Origin: Oikopleura dioica
Lineage: Eukaryota; Chordata; Appendicularia; Copelata; Oikopleuridae
NCBI GenBank assembly: GCA_907165135.1
Contig: OU015568.1
Location: 628,501 to 692,500 of the forward strand
DNA length: 64,000 nucleotides
Reading direction: 5' to 3'
Part shown: in pieces, positions 1 to 11,700 of the stretch
Layout of the letters: every line of letters begins with the position of its first letter
Numbering within the stretch: position 1 is the first letter of the stretch
Program-made: the position numbers and the translations under genes
Notes under the pieces: model-generated
What the model was told of the DNA's origin: nothing
The model's database searches: none
The model's input: only the letters and a program-made list of their open reading frames with translations

Positions 1-150
1 AATTTTATCATAAATTAGATCTTCAGACAATAAACTGCAAGAACAGATACATAAAAATCTCTCATCTGTTGTTCAAACACTACAAAATGATGATTTCTGA
101 AGGCATATTTCAGCGCCTTACCCAAAAATGGGTCGATATGCGTTCCGGCG
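1..150 (-). other. Possible exon-intron pieces of a minus-strand gene at the window edge
   Basis: On the minus strand a good donor (GG|GTAAGG, exon ending at 122) is followed by a good acceptor (TTCTTGCAG|, exon resuming at 34). This implies an 87-nt intron at 35-121 and short coding pieces on each side that continue out of the window. It could be the 3' part of the kinase-like gene at 902-2754, whose last visible exon ends in a donor at 902 and reads in the same direction, with the MITE at 151-821 lying in the intervening intron. The frame linkage could not be checked. Confidence 0.25.
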
Positions 151-821
151 TTAAGGGGTCCCCCACGATTTTTAGATTTTTCGAATTCTAGATTTTTCTC
201 TTCAGATTTGAATTCCTCATGCAAAAAGCTGCAAAAAAGGTCTCTAGCTTTTTTCGATTGTTTTAGAAAAAAGTGTCCAAAATTGACCTTGAAGTGGCCA
301 ATTTTGATGTATTTGCATAGAGATTTTAAAATCAACCCTTATTTACAGTTGTCTAAAGTACGAATATGGTACATTTTTAGAAAGGCTATGAGCTCAGCTT
401 TCTATTTATGCGCGAAAATATGGGTTTGGGTGATGCCCGGAAGGCAATTCGCATGGTTGAAATTTCAAAAATCGTACATTATTTTGATCGTCTTCGTTAC
501 ATTATCATTTTTTGGAATTTGAAAAAACTGAGATACGCTTCACTAGATTAGCGTTAGACCTTTCAAAAACCACAGGAAAAAATAAATTGTTTCCTAAATT
601 TTTGGAGTAAATCTCGTTCAAAATGTACCCAAAAACGCGATTTTGCGCGAGATGGTTACCTTCTCGGCGCTCTAGCGCCGAATGTGATTGGATTAAAAAA
701 ATTTGAGACACGCTTCACTAGATCTAAGAATGATCTAGTTTTACGAAAAAAATTTTGAAAAATCTAAGTCCGTGACACCGTGAGCGCCGTTTGAAAATGG
801 CTTATTTCGGGACCCCCTTAA
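151..821. mobile_element. TTAA-flanked MITE, about 670 bp
   Basis: The sequence TTAAGGGGTCCC at 151 is mirrored by GGGACCCCCTTAA ending at 821. Ends of this form recur across the window: TTAA target, a G run, then a divergent inverted repeat. TTAA duplication is typical of piggyBac-like elements. No transposase is encoded; the interior is AT-rich with only chance ORFs. It lies in or beside the last visible intron of the kinase-like gene. Confidence 0.55.
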
Positions 822-901
822 GGATGCCCGATTTAAACAATGAGGCTCATTGAATGAGCTTTAGTTGTTCAACATTTTGTTTTATCCAAGTCAAAACTTA
901 C

Positions 902-2754
902 ATAAATATTTTCGAACTCTATATCTGTTTCCTCTCCTCGCATATCCCATTTTTCGATAGCTCCAGCTTCCTGTCGTTTCATTTATATTTCCAAAATCTA
1001 TCCACTTGGCTTCTCCATCTTTCAGCAAAATATTCTCCGGCTTCTTGTCATAATGCTGGATTCCAATGTGATCCAAATACTGTCTTCCCTTTTCAACACC
1101 GATCGCTATTTTCTTCCGCTCGTCCAAAGTCAAATCTTCTTTTTTCAGTCTGCTTCTCAAATCTGAGTCGCATTTCTCCATGATGGTAATCCAACCGAGG
1201 CATTCTTGTCTCTTCTTGCTCCAATAAATTTCGATGTTGCAGAAATTTTTGATGACGTTTGGATGAATTGGGATAACAGGTACGGAAAATGTTTCCGTTT
1301 TTTCTGCTTTATTGAAGTCTAAAAGAAAAAGCTTAAAATTTATTAAATAATATTGTGCATCCGGGGCCAAGGGACAAAAATCTCTAGAAATCGACTGCCT
1401 GAATGCACTGCCGCTTCTCAATAGACAGGTAAAATAGGTGGTGGCCTGAAACGTCGTCCAGTTGCTGCATGTGCGGCCTAAAACGTCTCTCCTGTTCCTG
1501 CATGTGAAGGCCTCAATCGTCTTTCCTGTTCCTGCATGTGTTGCTCAAAACGTCTTTCCTGTTGCTGCATGTGTTGCCTAAAACGTCTTTTGGGCCCCCT
1601 AGGCTAATATCTGTTTTCCTGTCTCATCGTTACGTAAGAAGCCGAGTCATCGTCGAGGCTAGCTATTACTGCTATTATTGGGCTGTTAGGCGACGTGGCT
1701 TTACCAACCATCTCTCGACTCACTCATTCATTTAGCCTAGGCGCCCTAAAGACGTTTTAGGCAACACATGCAGCAACAGGAAAGACGTTTTGAGCAACAC
1801 ATGCAGGAACAGGAAAGACGATTGAGGCCTACACATGCAGGAACAGGAGAGACGTTTTAGGCCGCACATGCAGCAACTGGACGACGTTTTAGGCCACCAC
1901 CAATTTTATTTTTAAGGGGGCCCGGAGAACTTTCGAACAAAAGGTATTACCCGTGATCCGAGAGGGATGAATAGGGACTCATTGGAAAGCCCGTCTATCG
2001 AACTGTTCCAAAAAATTCGACGAAACTATCGGACCAGCAGGAGCGCTGTATCACCCGGTTTTCCATCAGCATGTCGCCTCTCGCGCGCCGCTTTTGCGCC
2101 ATTTTTCAATCAAACCGTAATTCATCCCTTTACGATCAAGGGAAGTATTTTTTTGACAATTTCTCCGGGCCCCCTTTAAAACCTGTCATAGAGGATTACG
2201 CAATGTATTTCGAGCCGTCTCACAGGGTTACATCAGCATTACCTTTGGAAAGATGAATATAAAATTCTAATTCTTTTTCTTCTACAAACAGTGCTGAGTC
2301 AAATGCCTGAACCCTAACAGCAACTTCCAAATCTCCAAATTTTTCTTCAAAAACAATAGCTTCTCCTCCAGTTGAAATCATTTTCTCTTGAATTGACTCG
2401 TCGAGAATTCACTCACCATTTTCTTCTTTTAATTCAGAACGACAAATTTTTCGTTTCTTTAAATTCGGATTTTTGTTGAGAATCATCTTTTGGAAGGAAG
2501 TCATCGTCCATGTTCTTTCGCTTGGGAATTTTTCTGGAAAATTCTGGAATGGAATTTTTCAGAATTTTTCCTTTTCCGTTTTCAAATATAATCTCCTGCC
2601 ATCCACAAGAATCGTCTTCTTCAAATTCTGTTCTCTCGACGGACAAAATCAACCTATCCAAATCATCTCTGCTCGTTGTTCTCCTCACTTTCTTTTTAAA
2701 ATCCTCAAGCCATTTTTTAATTGCTTCTTTCGTCAACTCTATTGGATGCGTCAA
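902..2754 (-). CDS. Divergent protein kinase-like gene, 3' end missing
   Basis: The kinase exons are 2243-2386 and 902-1318, with a first exon ending at 2417. The first intron (2387-2416) is only 30 nt, GTGAGT to CAAG. The N-lobe shows a glycine-loop-like STGGEA and a beta-3 strand VAVRV, with Arg where kinases normally have the ATP-binding Lys. The C-lobe has HYDKKPEN in place of HRDxKxxN, then DFG. The catalytic Asp, Lys and Asn and the DFG are kept, so this may be an atypical kinase or a pseudokinase. The exon ending at 902 has a strong GTAAGT donor and leads left. The first exon has either an ATG at 2504 or, if one A is removed from the A-run near 2470, an ATG at 2754 that adds about 80 charged residues; the second reads better. 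The intron 1319-2242 is filled by two transposable elements. The fold is fairly certain; the substrate is unknown. Confidence 0.6.
1437..1901. mobile_element. Foldback element with internally repeated arms
   Basis: The left arm (1437 to about 1612) and right arm (about 1733-1901) are near-perfect reverse complements. Each arm holds about four copies of a 36-38-bp unit containing ACGTCTTTCCTGTTGCTGCA. The outer tips are GGTGGTGGCCT and AGGCCACCACC. Tandem repeats inside long inverted arms are typical of foldback (Galileo-like) DNA elements. The 120-bp centre shows nothing recognisable. It lies in an intron of the kinase-like gene. Confidence 0.7.
1911..2179. mobile_element. Small MITE with TTTAA flanks
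   Basis: A terminal inverted repeat of 14 bp, GGGGGCCCGGAGAA, is flanked on both sides by TTTAA, which is either a 5-bp duplication or TTAA plus one base. The element is about 260 bp and noncoding. It sits immediately beside the foldback element in the same kinase-like intron. Confidence 0.65.
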
Positions 2755-3665
2755 AACACGATTTTTCCGGAAAATATTGTCAAAGATTTTTTCATAGTTT
2801 TTCAGTAGTGTTGTTTAAATAAATTTCCTAAAAGTATGTTCAAGCGTTTTTTCAATCTCGCATGATCATAAACATGATTCATAAACAAGAAAGGCCGATC
2901 TCGCGACTCCGTATTTACGATTATTTTTAACCTTACGACGAGAAACGAGAATTTCCCCTACGACGACAATGTGTCGTATATGACACAATTTCAATGCATT
3001 CGTGTGTCATATACGACACACAAGTAGCGAAGCGAAATTCGCTTTTCTCATGCATTTGTAGCGAAGCAGCGCCCATTAAGTTGATACCAAGTGAAAGCTA
3101 AGCGAAAAGTAGGGGCATAAAGGGGGTCAGCGAAATTCTCAGACCAAGTTACAAATGAGTTACGGGCGTTTGAAACTCCTGGTGTCATATATGACCGACA
3201 GTACTGAAAATGTAACGAATGTCACGAATGTCACGAATGTAACGAATGTCACGAATGTCACGAAAACATGTTTCTTTTTCGTGACATTTTCACTAAAATT
3301 CTAGAGACTCTTTTGTTCTTGTTGTTTATCCCTTTGAATTTCCTACCACTAAACCCGCGGAGCGGGCGTTTATCACTTAAAGATTCAATGAAAAATTGAT
3401 CATTTGGGCTTAAATAACAATGATCTCGATTTTTTATGTATGGCATAAAATGGTAAATGAAGTAACATCAATAATTATTGAAAGTAAAATCCTTGCGAAG
3501 TTGGACCTTTACTGAGACAGAAAAAAGCCCCTTTGCCAAGGCTTTCAAGACCCTAAATACAAATTTTGTGTTTTCAATTTTGATTTATTGAAAAGAAAAA
3601 AGTGTGTTTTGAATATTGTCGTCATTGAAGAAAATGAGTTTGTTTTGTAGAAAGTCGGAAATTGA
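2755..3665. other. Intergenic region with palindromes and a 9-bp tandem repeat
   Basis: No convincing gene. Near 2968-3022 there are two copies in inverted arrangement of a nearly palindromic word (TGTGTCGTATATGACACA and GTGTCATATACGACAC), capable of hairpins. At 3206-3267 a 9-bp unit, CGAATGTCA or CGAATGTAA, is repeated six to seven times. Short plus and minus ORFs here have no domain signals. Confidence 0.5.
3206..3267. repeat. 9-bp tandem repeat (CGAATGTMA)
   Basis: Six to seven consecutive units of CGAATGTCA/CGAATGTAA are followed by a related CGTGACATTTTC. It is a small minisatellite with no evident coding role. Confidence 0.7.
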
Positions 3666-5139
3666 CTAAAGTGGAAGCTCTTTTGGCGAGTATGGCGGTG
3701 GTGATTGCGTTACGTCGCGGTAACTCGGCGGCGGTGTTCCCGGATCGGCAGCCGTCTCTTCCGCGGATCTTGAGTCGCGTGCTTGACCTCGCCGGCGAGA
3801 TCGTCGCATGCTGTTGAACAGCTGAAGGTTAAAATGAGCGCTCTGGAAGGAGATTACTGTAGAATACCTGAAGTGCAATTGCATAGGGTGGCGGTGAACT
3901 TGGATACGAAGGAGGGCATTCAAATCCTGACTCAGGCTTTGTCAAACAGTCTCCGGCATGTGCCCGGACTCTAGAATTCATTTAAAATCAGCACCTTCAA
4001 TTCTAGAGCTTACTTTAATATGAGAGCTGTGAGAGAGACGAATCCAACCAAAGCGCCGAGAATTGAGAAGACGATCTTCAAGCTGAAAATTAATGATTAC
4101 TTCTAACCGGATAAAGGTTTTGGCGATCCGAGCTGGATCATCATCGATCAATCCGCGCCATATGGAAATCTCGGGGTAATTATAGGTTTTTATTTCATTG
4201 AGAAATTTTTCATACGATTTCTATTTAAAAAAACTCAAAAATCGTTATGCTTAAAATTCAAGCAATTATTCAAGAACCATAAAAATTTTTTCAGCGAAAA
4301 TTCATGATTTTATACAGATTTCGCAAAAATGATATAATACCAAAGACGTGCTTTTTTAAGGTTAAGGAAGTTATTTCACCCACTTCCTTGTTTTAGAACA
4401 CCATACATATTTGGAATCAGTGTAGAAAATCAAGAAACTTGACCGTTTTAGTTTTTCGAAATTCACTTCCGGTTACGATTCTAGAGCCGGAAATGCACGA
4501 AATTTATAAGAAAAGCATGCATATGACCTATCAAATTGCAGCTTACAACAAGTCAAGTCATTTTGGATCGAAACCGAGTCCAACCGTCGTCAAAAACCGC
4601 CGGTAAACAACCGATAAAAATTGAAAATTTCTCACGAAATCATGCTTTTTCATAGTTTTACCGGTCAGTTTAACCGCGGTTGGGACTGTTTCTTCTAATT
4701 AATTGATGATGAGATGACTGCGAATCTTCTGCGCATCAATTTGATACATCACACTTTGCCCTGACTCCAAAATTTCGCCTTCTTCCGGCTCTAGAATCGC
4801 AACCGGAAGTGAATTTCGAAAAACTTAAACGGTCAAGTTTCTAGATTTTCTCCACTGATTCCAAATATGTATGGTGTTCTGGGTCTAAAATCAAGGAAGT
4901 GGGTGAAATAACTTCCTTAACCTTAAAAAAGCACGTCAAAACATTCATACAGTTCCTACTTCAAAAATTTTGACTTACTCTCTTTGTCTCAAAATAATCA
5001 AATCGCTAGCATGCAGTTCCTCCACGCTCGAATTCAGGCTCGTCGAAGCATTCGTCGATAAAATCAAATCATCTTCAATCGTGACATTCTCTACTCTCGT
5101 TAAATTCGTCCCTAGAAGGGTTTCTAGGACTTCCTCCAT
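3666..5139 (-). CDS. Small single-pass membrane protein with PPxY tail
   Basis: Three exons (5139-4979, 4082-4014, 3810-3666) join in frame with GT-AG signals to give 124 residues. Residues about 1-55 are acidic and carry four N-glycosylation sequons (NLT, NVT, NAS, NSS). Exon 2 encodes a hydrophobic helix of about 20 residues. After it come the basic run RRSRRR and a tail with PPSY and PPPY, which are WW-domain ligands typical of Nedd4-type ubiquitin ligase adaptors. There is no cleavable signal peptide, so a type III (N-out) topology is likely. An in-frame stop lies upstream of the chosen ATG. The topology resembles small ion-channel subunits or PY-motif adaptors, but no family was recognised. 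Intron 1 (896 nt) contains a foldback element. Confidence 0.6.
4345..4937. mobile_element. Inverted-repeat element with about 150-bp arms
   Basis: GACGTGCTTTTTTAAGG at 4345 and CCTTAAAAAAGCACGTC ending at 4937 begin long inverted arms (about 4345-4503 and 4776-4937, roughly 90 percent matching by eye). No ORF is conserved inside. It lies within intron 1 of the PPxY membrane-protein gene. Confidence 0.75.
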
Positions 5140-5764
5140 CTCTTCAAATCTTCATCCTTGGGCGCCGAAAAAGGGAGGAAAATGCTAAGCCACTTGGTGG
5201 AACGCGCTTTTTCGAAAAATTAATAATCGTCCGTCGCCAGGCTGTGCGCTCCGAGTAATGGGCCCGCGGGCGCACCAAATGTTCGAAAAAGGCTCAATTG
5301 CCGTGTCAGACGGACTCGGTGGCGCTCTAGAATCGAGAGCCAGGGATGAGCCGTACAAGGGGCTCAGGAAGCCGATTGTTTAATTCAAGTGCTGGACCAA
5401 TCGGATGGCAAAAAGTACCGAGCTTCAAAAGTAGTCAAAAAGTACTGTATGCGCATTTCTGAAGGGATTTATTTTTCTAGGGAGAAAAACAAAGAAACAC
5501 CATAAATGATCTTAATCGTAATGGAAACTGATTTTTTAAATGAAAATCCGGATTAGTATTACTCTAAAACCATAGTTCATTTTCCTTCATACTATGGCTT
5601 AAGGTAATACATTTTTATACTTAACTTCACAGAAAAGCCAGTCATTTCGCCAAAAATGAAGGATTAAGTGAAAAAATCACCCAACTTCAAGATTTTGTTT
5701 TCTTTTTGGGAACGAAGTTTGAAAAATCATATTTTTTATTTTGTAATTTGATTAAAAAACCATA
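5140..5764. other. Intergenic, no gene seen
   Basis: The first 200 bases are relatively GC-rich and the rest AT-rich. No ORF, RNA gene or clear repeat was recognised. Confidence 0.4.
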
Positions 5765-8700
5765 ATGGATTTCAAAAGCGGACAGAACTGGATTTATTCA
5801 AATAGAAAAATTGCTGATCCTCTTCAGCAAAAATTTTTCTGCGAGTAAGTTTAGTAACCGAATCGAATATTATAATATATAGGTATATAATATATTAGGT
5901 ATATACCTAATATTATTTTAATATTATATATAACCGAAATTTATTTATATTGATTTTCAGAGTTCAAAAAACGCGCGAAAAAGAAGTTCAAAGACCTTCA
6001 AAAAGGTTTTCAGAAATCATAAAAATGACAGGCCGCGCCGCTATCAAGATCATCATTACCAGGGTGTCAAATCGCGGGGGATCGAGAAGGGATCGCGCGC
6101 CACCGCCCACGCTCGATCCCAAGTCTGAAGGGATCGCTCGCGCGCTTTTTGAACGGAAAGGGATCGCGGTGAAAATAGCAGAGCAAACGCGCGGGCTAGC
6201 GCCAGGCTTCATGCGTGGAATTTTCTCCGATCAAGCTCGCGCCGCTTTTCAAAAACTCAGAACTCTTCGTTATTGTCTCAAATTTTATGAATTTTTCAGA
6301 TCTAGTGTAGTTTTTCTCCTCTTTTTCTGATTAAAATTAAACTCATGTTCAAATTAAGTTTAATAAGTTTGTCTGATTATATTATTTAAAAAAGAAAGAA
6401 ATTACATCATTGTCTGTCGACAAAAGGGACAGCGGAAATGAGGAGGAAGGCTTCTTTTGTGACACGCCAAGCACATTGGTGGACACTTTTCGCATTGAGC
6501 AGCAGCAAATACTTTTTGACAGTCATCTCGACCAATGGGACTAAATAATATGTTAAAATGTGAATATTGATACTCTTCCCCTTAAATTTACCACCTAGGG
6601 TCGGACCCCTTACTTAGGTTTCCTTAGTTACTAAGGGTAAGGGTTTTGAAATTGATGAATCTGATGATCTCTGAAAACTCAGAAAGGAACTATGGAAAGG
6701 ATTTTTTTCCGCCGAAACCCGAAAAAGGGTAAGTAAAGCATCCTTACCTTACTAAGGAAAGGACCCTTAGAAAGCAAAAAATTAAGGAAGGAAGTCCGAC
6801 CCTAGCTTACCACTCCATTGGATCAGCGGGAATAAGAAGAACGGGAGGATCAATTTGGAGAGGATCATCTCCATATATTTGTAAGACAAATATATTCAAT
6901 AAACGAAGTCGAAAATGATTTCGAGATGCCGCGGCACGCTTTCGAGTCGTGAAGACGTGTTTTTTAAGCATCTTTTTATCATTTTTTGCTTTTTAGAGAG
7001 TTTTGAATTTGATAAACCTACCGATATAAGAAACATTGGCAGGAAGCGTTGATATGCGATTATTCACCAAATGGTTGATCAAAAACAGCAACGGCTCTTT
7101 TCACGCGTTTCATTGTGAAAAGTAACTTCTCTTTGAATATTTTTTTTATTATGAAACTCTTGCTTTAGACTTTAAGATTGAATTAACTTCAATCAAGCGA
7201 GACTTAGATCTATTCATATTATCCACGAATGTTGCTCGAATCTTCGATCTACCCGGGTCGTTCTCATCAATTTCAAGAGATCTTTTATTTGTTTGATAAT
7301 TTCTGTGCATGGAATAACGAGAGTGCTAGGGTTTCGCAAAAAAGCGAATTGGCACTGCGAATTTAGACCCCTGTTCAAACATTTTCCTGAGAAAAGTTAT
7401 TTTTTCTGATGAAATAACGCACTTGGTTACATAATTGACTCGATCAGATGGTCGTATTTCCGCATGGTAATGAGAAAAGTGCCAGTCTAATGTTTGTGGC
7501 TTCACAGATTTCAAACAAATCGTGCACGCCATGGGGAACTTCCAAGCCTTTCTTGTCATACTTCTAAACTGATTTTTTCGTTTTCCAAACGTAAGAATAA
7601 TAATTCTAGAGAATTTTCAAAAATAACATATTCTTGGTTCTGAATGCTTAACGGCTCAAAGACTCTCAAAAATGAAGCCTCAAAATCGTTTTTGATACGT
7701 AGATTTTGATTGGCTGATAGACAGTTTCGAGCGTTTTGATTGGCTGATAGACATTTCGAGAGTTTTGATTGGCTAATAGACATTTTCGAGCGTTTCGATT
7801 GGCTAAGGGGCATTTTCAAGCGTTTTGATTGGCTGATTGACATTTTCGAGCGTTTTGATTGGCTGATAGACATTTTCGAGCGTTTTGATTGGCTAATAGA
7901 CATTTTTGAGCGTTTTGATTGGCTAATAGACATTTTCGAGCGTTTTGATTGGCTAAGGGGCATTTTCGAGCGTTTTGATTGGCTGATAGACATTTTCGAG
8001 CGTTTTGATTGGTTAAGAGCCATTTTAGATCGGTTTGATTGGCTAAGGGCCATTTAAGGGCGTTTTAATCGACTTAAAGCCTGATTTATCCGATTTTGGT
8101 CAATTTTTGCGCGACTAAGGTTAATTTTTCTTGAAAATGGTTAATATTTGCATGACCTCGGTCAATTAATGCTTAGAATGGGTTAATTATTGCATGATCA
8201 AGGTTAATTTTCTCATGAATTCGGTTTATATTTACATGACCTCGGTCAATTTATACTTAAAAAAGGGATATTTTAGCATGATCAAGGTTAATTTTTTCAT
8301 GAATTTGGTTAATTTTTGCATGCAAAAGGTTTATAAATGCATGATTTCGACGGGAAATTTTCAGCAAAAAACATTTATTCAAATAGATTCTGTACATTTG
8401 GATAAGAAGACACTTGTAGAATGAGTTCAACAGTACTGGTGTTCAAGCAGTTTCGTTTTGAAGACATGATATCGTTCGCTTTCGAGAAGAGACGTTCGAT
8501 GCTGCCGCTTGAGCCAGGAGTTGAGCGTATGAGTTGTGCGATTCTGGCGAATGTCGGGTAAGTTCCAGCGTGATGCGTGAAATACATCAAGCTCCGTTCG
8601 GCCGTACTGGCGGAGGTCTTGAACATGGGATCGAGCTGGTTCAACCATTGCTTGTATCTTTTGACGCTTTCTTTGCGCTCCATCTTGCTCTCCTTCTTGA

Positions 8701-11700
8701 ACCATGCAGAGAACTCATCAGTTGATGATTTTTCGCATTCATCCTCGTCGCTCGAATATTGCTCCATTTCTTCCTCGAAAGTCGACTTTGCTTGAGAAGA
8801 TGGAGGTGTCGGCGGAGCGCGCTCCTGTGAGTTTGGAGGAGTCAACGTCTTTGGCTGTGATGAAGGAGCTGCTGATGGTGTCTTCTGTTGCTGGTTTTCA
8901 ACAGGAACCTAAAATAAAGTTAATTATTAATGCTGTTTTATGTAAAAATTGATCGCGTCTGAGTAAAAATGGACCTTTCCTATGAAAAATTCATCCGATT
9001 TCGGGTAAAAATTTACCGCTTAATGCAAAAATTAATCGAAACTTGGTAGAAATTAACCTTTTTTGGGAAAAAATTAACCAGCTCCGGGTAAAAATTAACC
9101 TTTACTTACAAGAATGAAGATTTCCTCAATTGGTTTGGTTTGCTCAGCTAGGTCAAAGAAGGTCTTGCGCATTGTCTCCTTCCAGACAGGAACTGCAGTA
9201 TCGAAGCAATTGATGAGGGTGTCGTATGTAGACTTGGTGATGAACGAATCCTTCTCAAAGGCGTCGTCAAGTCGGTTACGGATCAAGGTGAATTCGAAGT
9301 GACGGCTAAAGAAGTCAAGGGAGAGCCCGATCAAAGCAGCTGGATTTGCTCTCGATTTGATGTAGGATCCTCTCGATGGCTTCCGTCCAGTGATGTTAGC
9401 ACCGAAAATGTAGTCTGCTACGGTCAGAATCAGCTCCTGGTGGATTTCCTTGAAGTCAGCCGGATCAATTTGAAGCAAGAATTTCAGCAAGTCGAACAGT
9501 TTTGTTAGAGTGTCACCAACCGAGAAGTGATCCGAATCGGTGGACGCCAGAGCAGGCTCGAAGACTTGGGAGACTGAGTGGAGGTAATGAACGAGCTTCC
9601 AGTCGATTTCGTGTAAGATCGACTTTGAGTCAGTCAGGTACTTCTGGTGGCGACGAAGAAGAGGTTCGTTTGCCATGAGCTGCTTGTAGGTCGTGATGAA
9701 AGATCTGAAAGATAAAGTTAATAATTACATATTTTCGATTAGTTTAAACATGACCTCGGTTAATTTTATCGTGAAACGGTAAATTTTTACATGAAAAGGG
9801 TCAATTTTTACATTGAAAGGGTTAATTTTTACATAAAGGGGTTAATTTTTACATTAAAACGGTCAATATTTACATGAAAAGGGTCAAATTTTTCACGAAA
9901 AGGGTCAATTTTTACATGGAATGGGTCAATTTTTACATGGAAAAGGTCAATTGTTACAAGCAATGATGAAGAACAAACCTGAATCTGATGTAATAGATCC
10001 TGTCGATCGTAACGAATTTGTCGTAATTCGGGTAGAATTGCCTGATGTGCTTGAGCTCGTCTTCAGTTGGAGTGTAGCTTTTCACCAGATCATTGAAGGA
10101 TTTCTCGGAGCAGTCGTCTCGTTCAGCTCGATGATTGCATGCTGAGACCGCTTTCTCGATCTCGACACAGCTATCGCCGACGATTGCATCGCTCTGGACA
10201 AGGGTAATATATCTAAAGTGAAGACGTTATTTGATGAAATAAGAATGATGTATTTACCTTTTTAACTGATTCGAAATCGTGTGGCTTGCACAGACAACGG
10301 CGAAGTAGTCGGAGAAGGCCTGAGCCATTGGCGCATCTCCAACAACTGGAAGTCGTTTTGCGTGAAAAAACTCGAGGATATTCCAATCCGAGAGGACGTT
10401 TTCTAGTTGTCGACGTACATTCGCATCAGTTGCTTTGAAGATGACCCCGTAATGAAGAAGAAAAATCGTGTCTTTCGCAGGTTCGAATCGTAAAAGCCGA
10501 TGAAGACCCCAAGGTATTTGCTACTTCTTTCTTTCGTTAGCCGAGGGCAGTCGAATCCATCAAGGACCAAGCAACATCTGTTTTCCTGGATGAGACCAGG
10601 CAGCTTGGACTTGACGATACCATTCGAAACGGTACTTTTGCGCCTTGAAAATTTATATATCCAAATATAATGGTTAATTTTTACCTGAGAATCTTCACAA
10701 TTTTGTGACTGCTTATTCCATTCGCTATTGCCTGATGAGCCCTTGCGCAAAATTTCTTCATTGTTTCGGTTTCAAAAGCACAAATTGAAAGACCATCGTT
10801 CGCAACAACTTCTGCGGCGATTTCCTCAAGCTCTTCGGCGTCGGTTGTAATTGAACGATGGTGTTCTTGGATGTGCCGTTTCACGTAGTAGTCAGTCGCA
10901 TGGCTCGCTTTCGCCAAATTGCCTCGAATGCCAAAGAAAACCTATAAAAGAGTTAATTTTACTTGACTGGTCGTTTTTTAACATTAAAACGGCTAATTTT
11001 TTCTCACGACCGATCAATTTTTACATGAAAGGGTCAATTTTTACATGAAAAAGGTCAAATTTTACATGAAAAAGGTCAAATTTTACATAAAAAGGGTCAA
11101 TTTTTCCATGAAATGCGTCAAATTTTACATGAAAAAGGTCAATTTTTACATGGAAAAGGGTCAATTTTTACATGAAAAAGGTTAATTTTAACTCAAATCT
11201 GGTCAATTTTTTCTTACCTTATGTTTGTATTCAGCATTAGTGCAGAAGGGGCTCCGGCAAATGAGATATGGCGTCGGCGTCTGGTCTGACTTCGTGATTT
11301 TCTCTAGTTTGAAATCTGCTGTGTAATTGTGATGGATCTCTGAAGTGCAAACGAGCTTCTCATCTTCTTCTAGAATCTCTACAATTTTCTTGAACTCATC
11401 TTTGGTTTTTTTTTCTTTTTCTCAAATGGAGTAGATGGCGGAGAAAGCAAAGGACCTTCATCAAATGGCCGTTTTTGACTCATATTTACGAAAAAATTTC
11501 ATTTTTGACGGACTTTATATTGACAGTACATCTGGAAAGATGGCGTCCTTCTGCAGATGGACTGATTTCCGATCATTAGTAAAGTATCTGAGTAATACCC
11601 CGCTGCGAGAATCAGATATGAAGGGTTTATTTCCAAGCAGCTGAAGATAAAATCACAGAAAAGACGTGAAAAGACTCGAGGTACCAAACAGCTGTGATGA

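Noticed and set aside
3666-5139. KCNE/MinK family membership
   Set aside because: Only the topology is similar; the conserved juxtamembrane residues of that family are not visible.
7556-8057. Long ORFs on both strands with 10-residue repeats
   Set aside because: They are products of a 30-bp minisatellite that keeps all units in phase on both strands; no evidence of a real protein.
7696-8060. Regular repeats resembling a CRISPR array
   Set aside because: The units are directly adjacent with no unique spacers, in a eukaryotic transposon.
8534-8952. Plus-strand ORFs across the transposase 3' exon
   Set aside because: Shadows of the minus-strand hAT dimerisation-domain exon.
10480-10500. GGTTCGAATC, a tRNA T-loop-like word
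   Set aside because: It lies in a transposase exon and no acceptor stem or anticodon arm can be formed around it.
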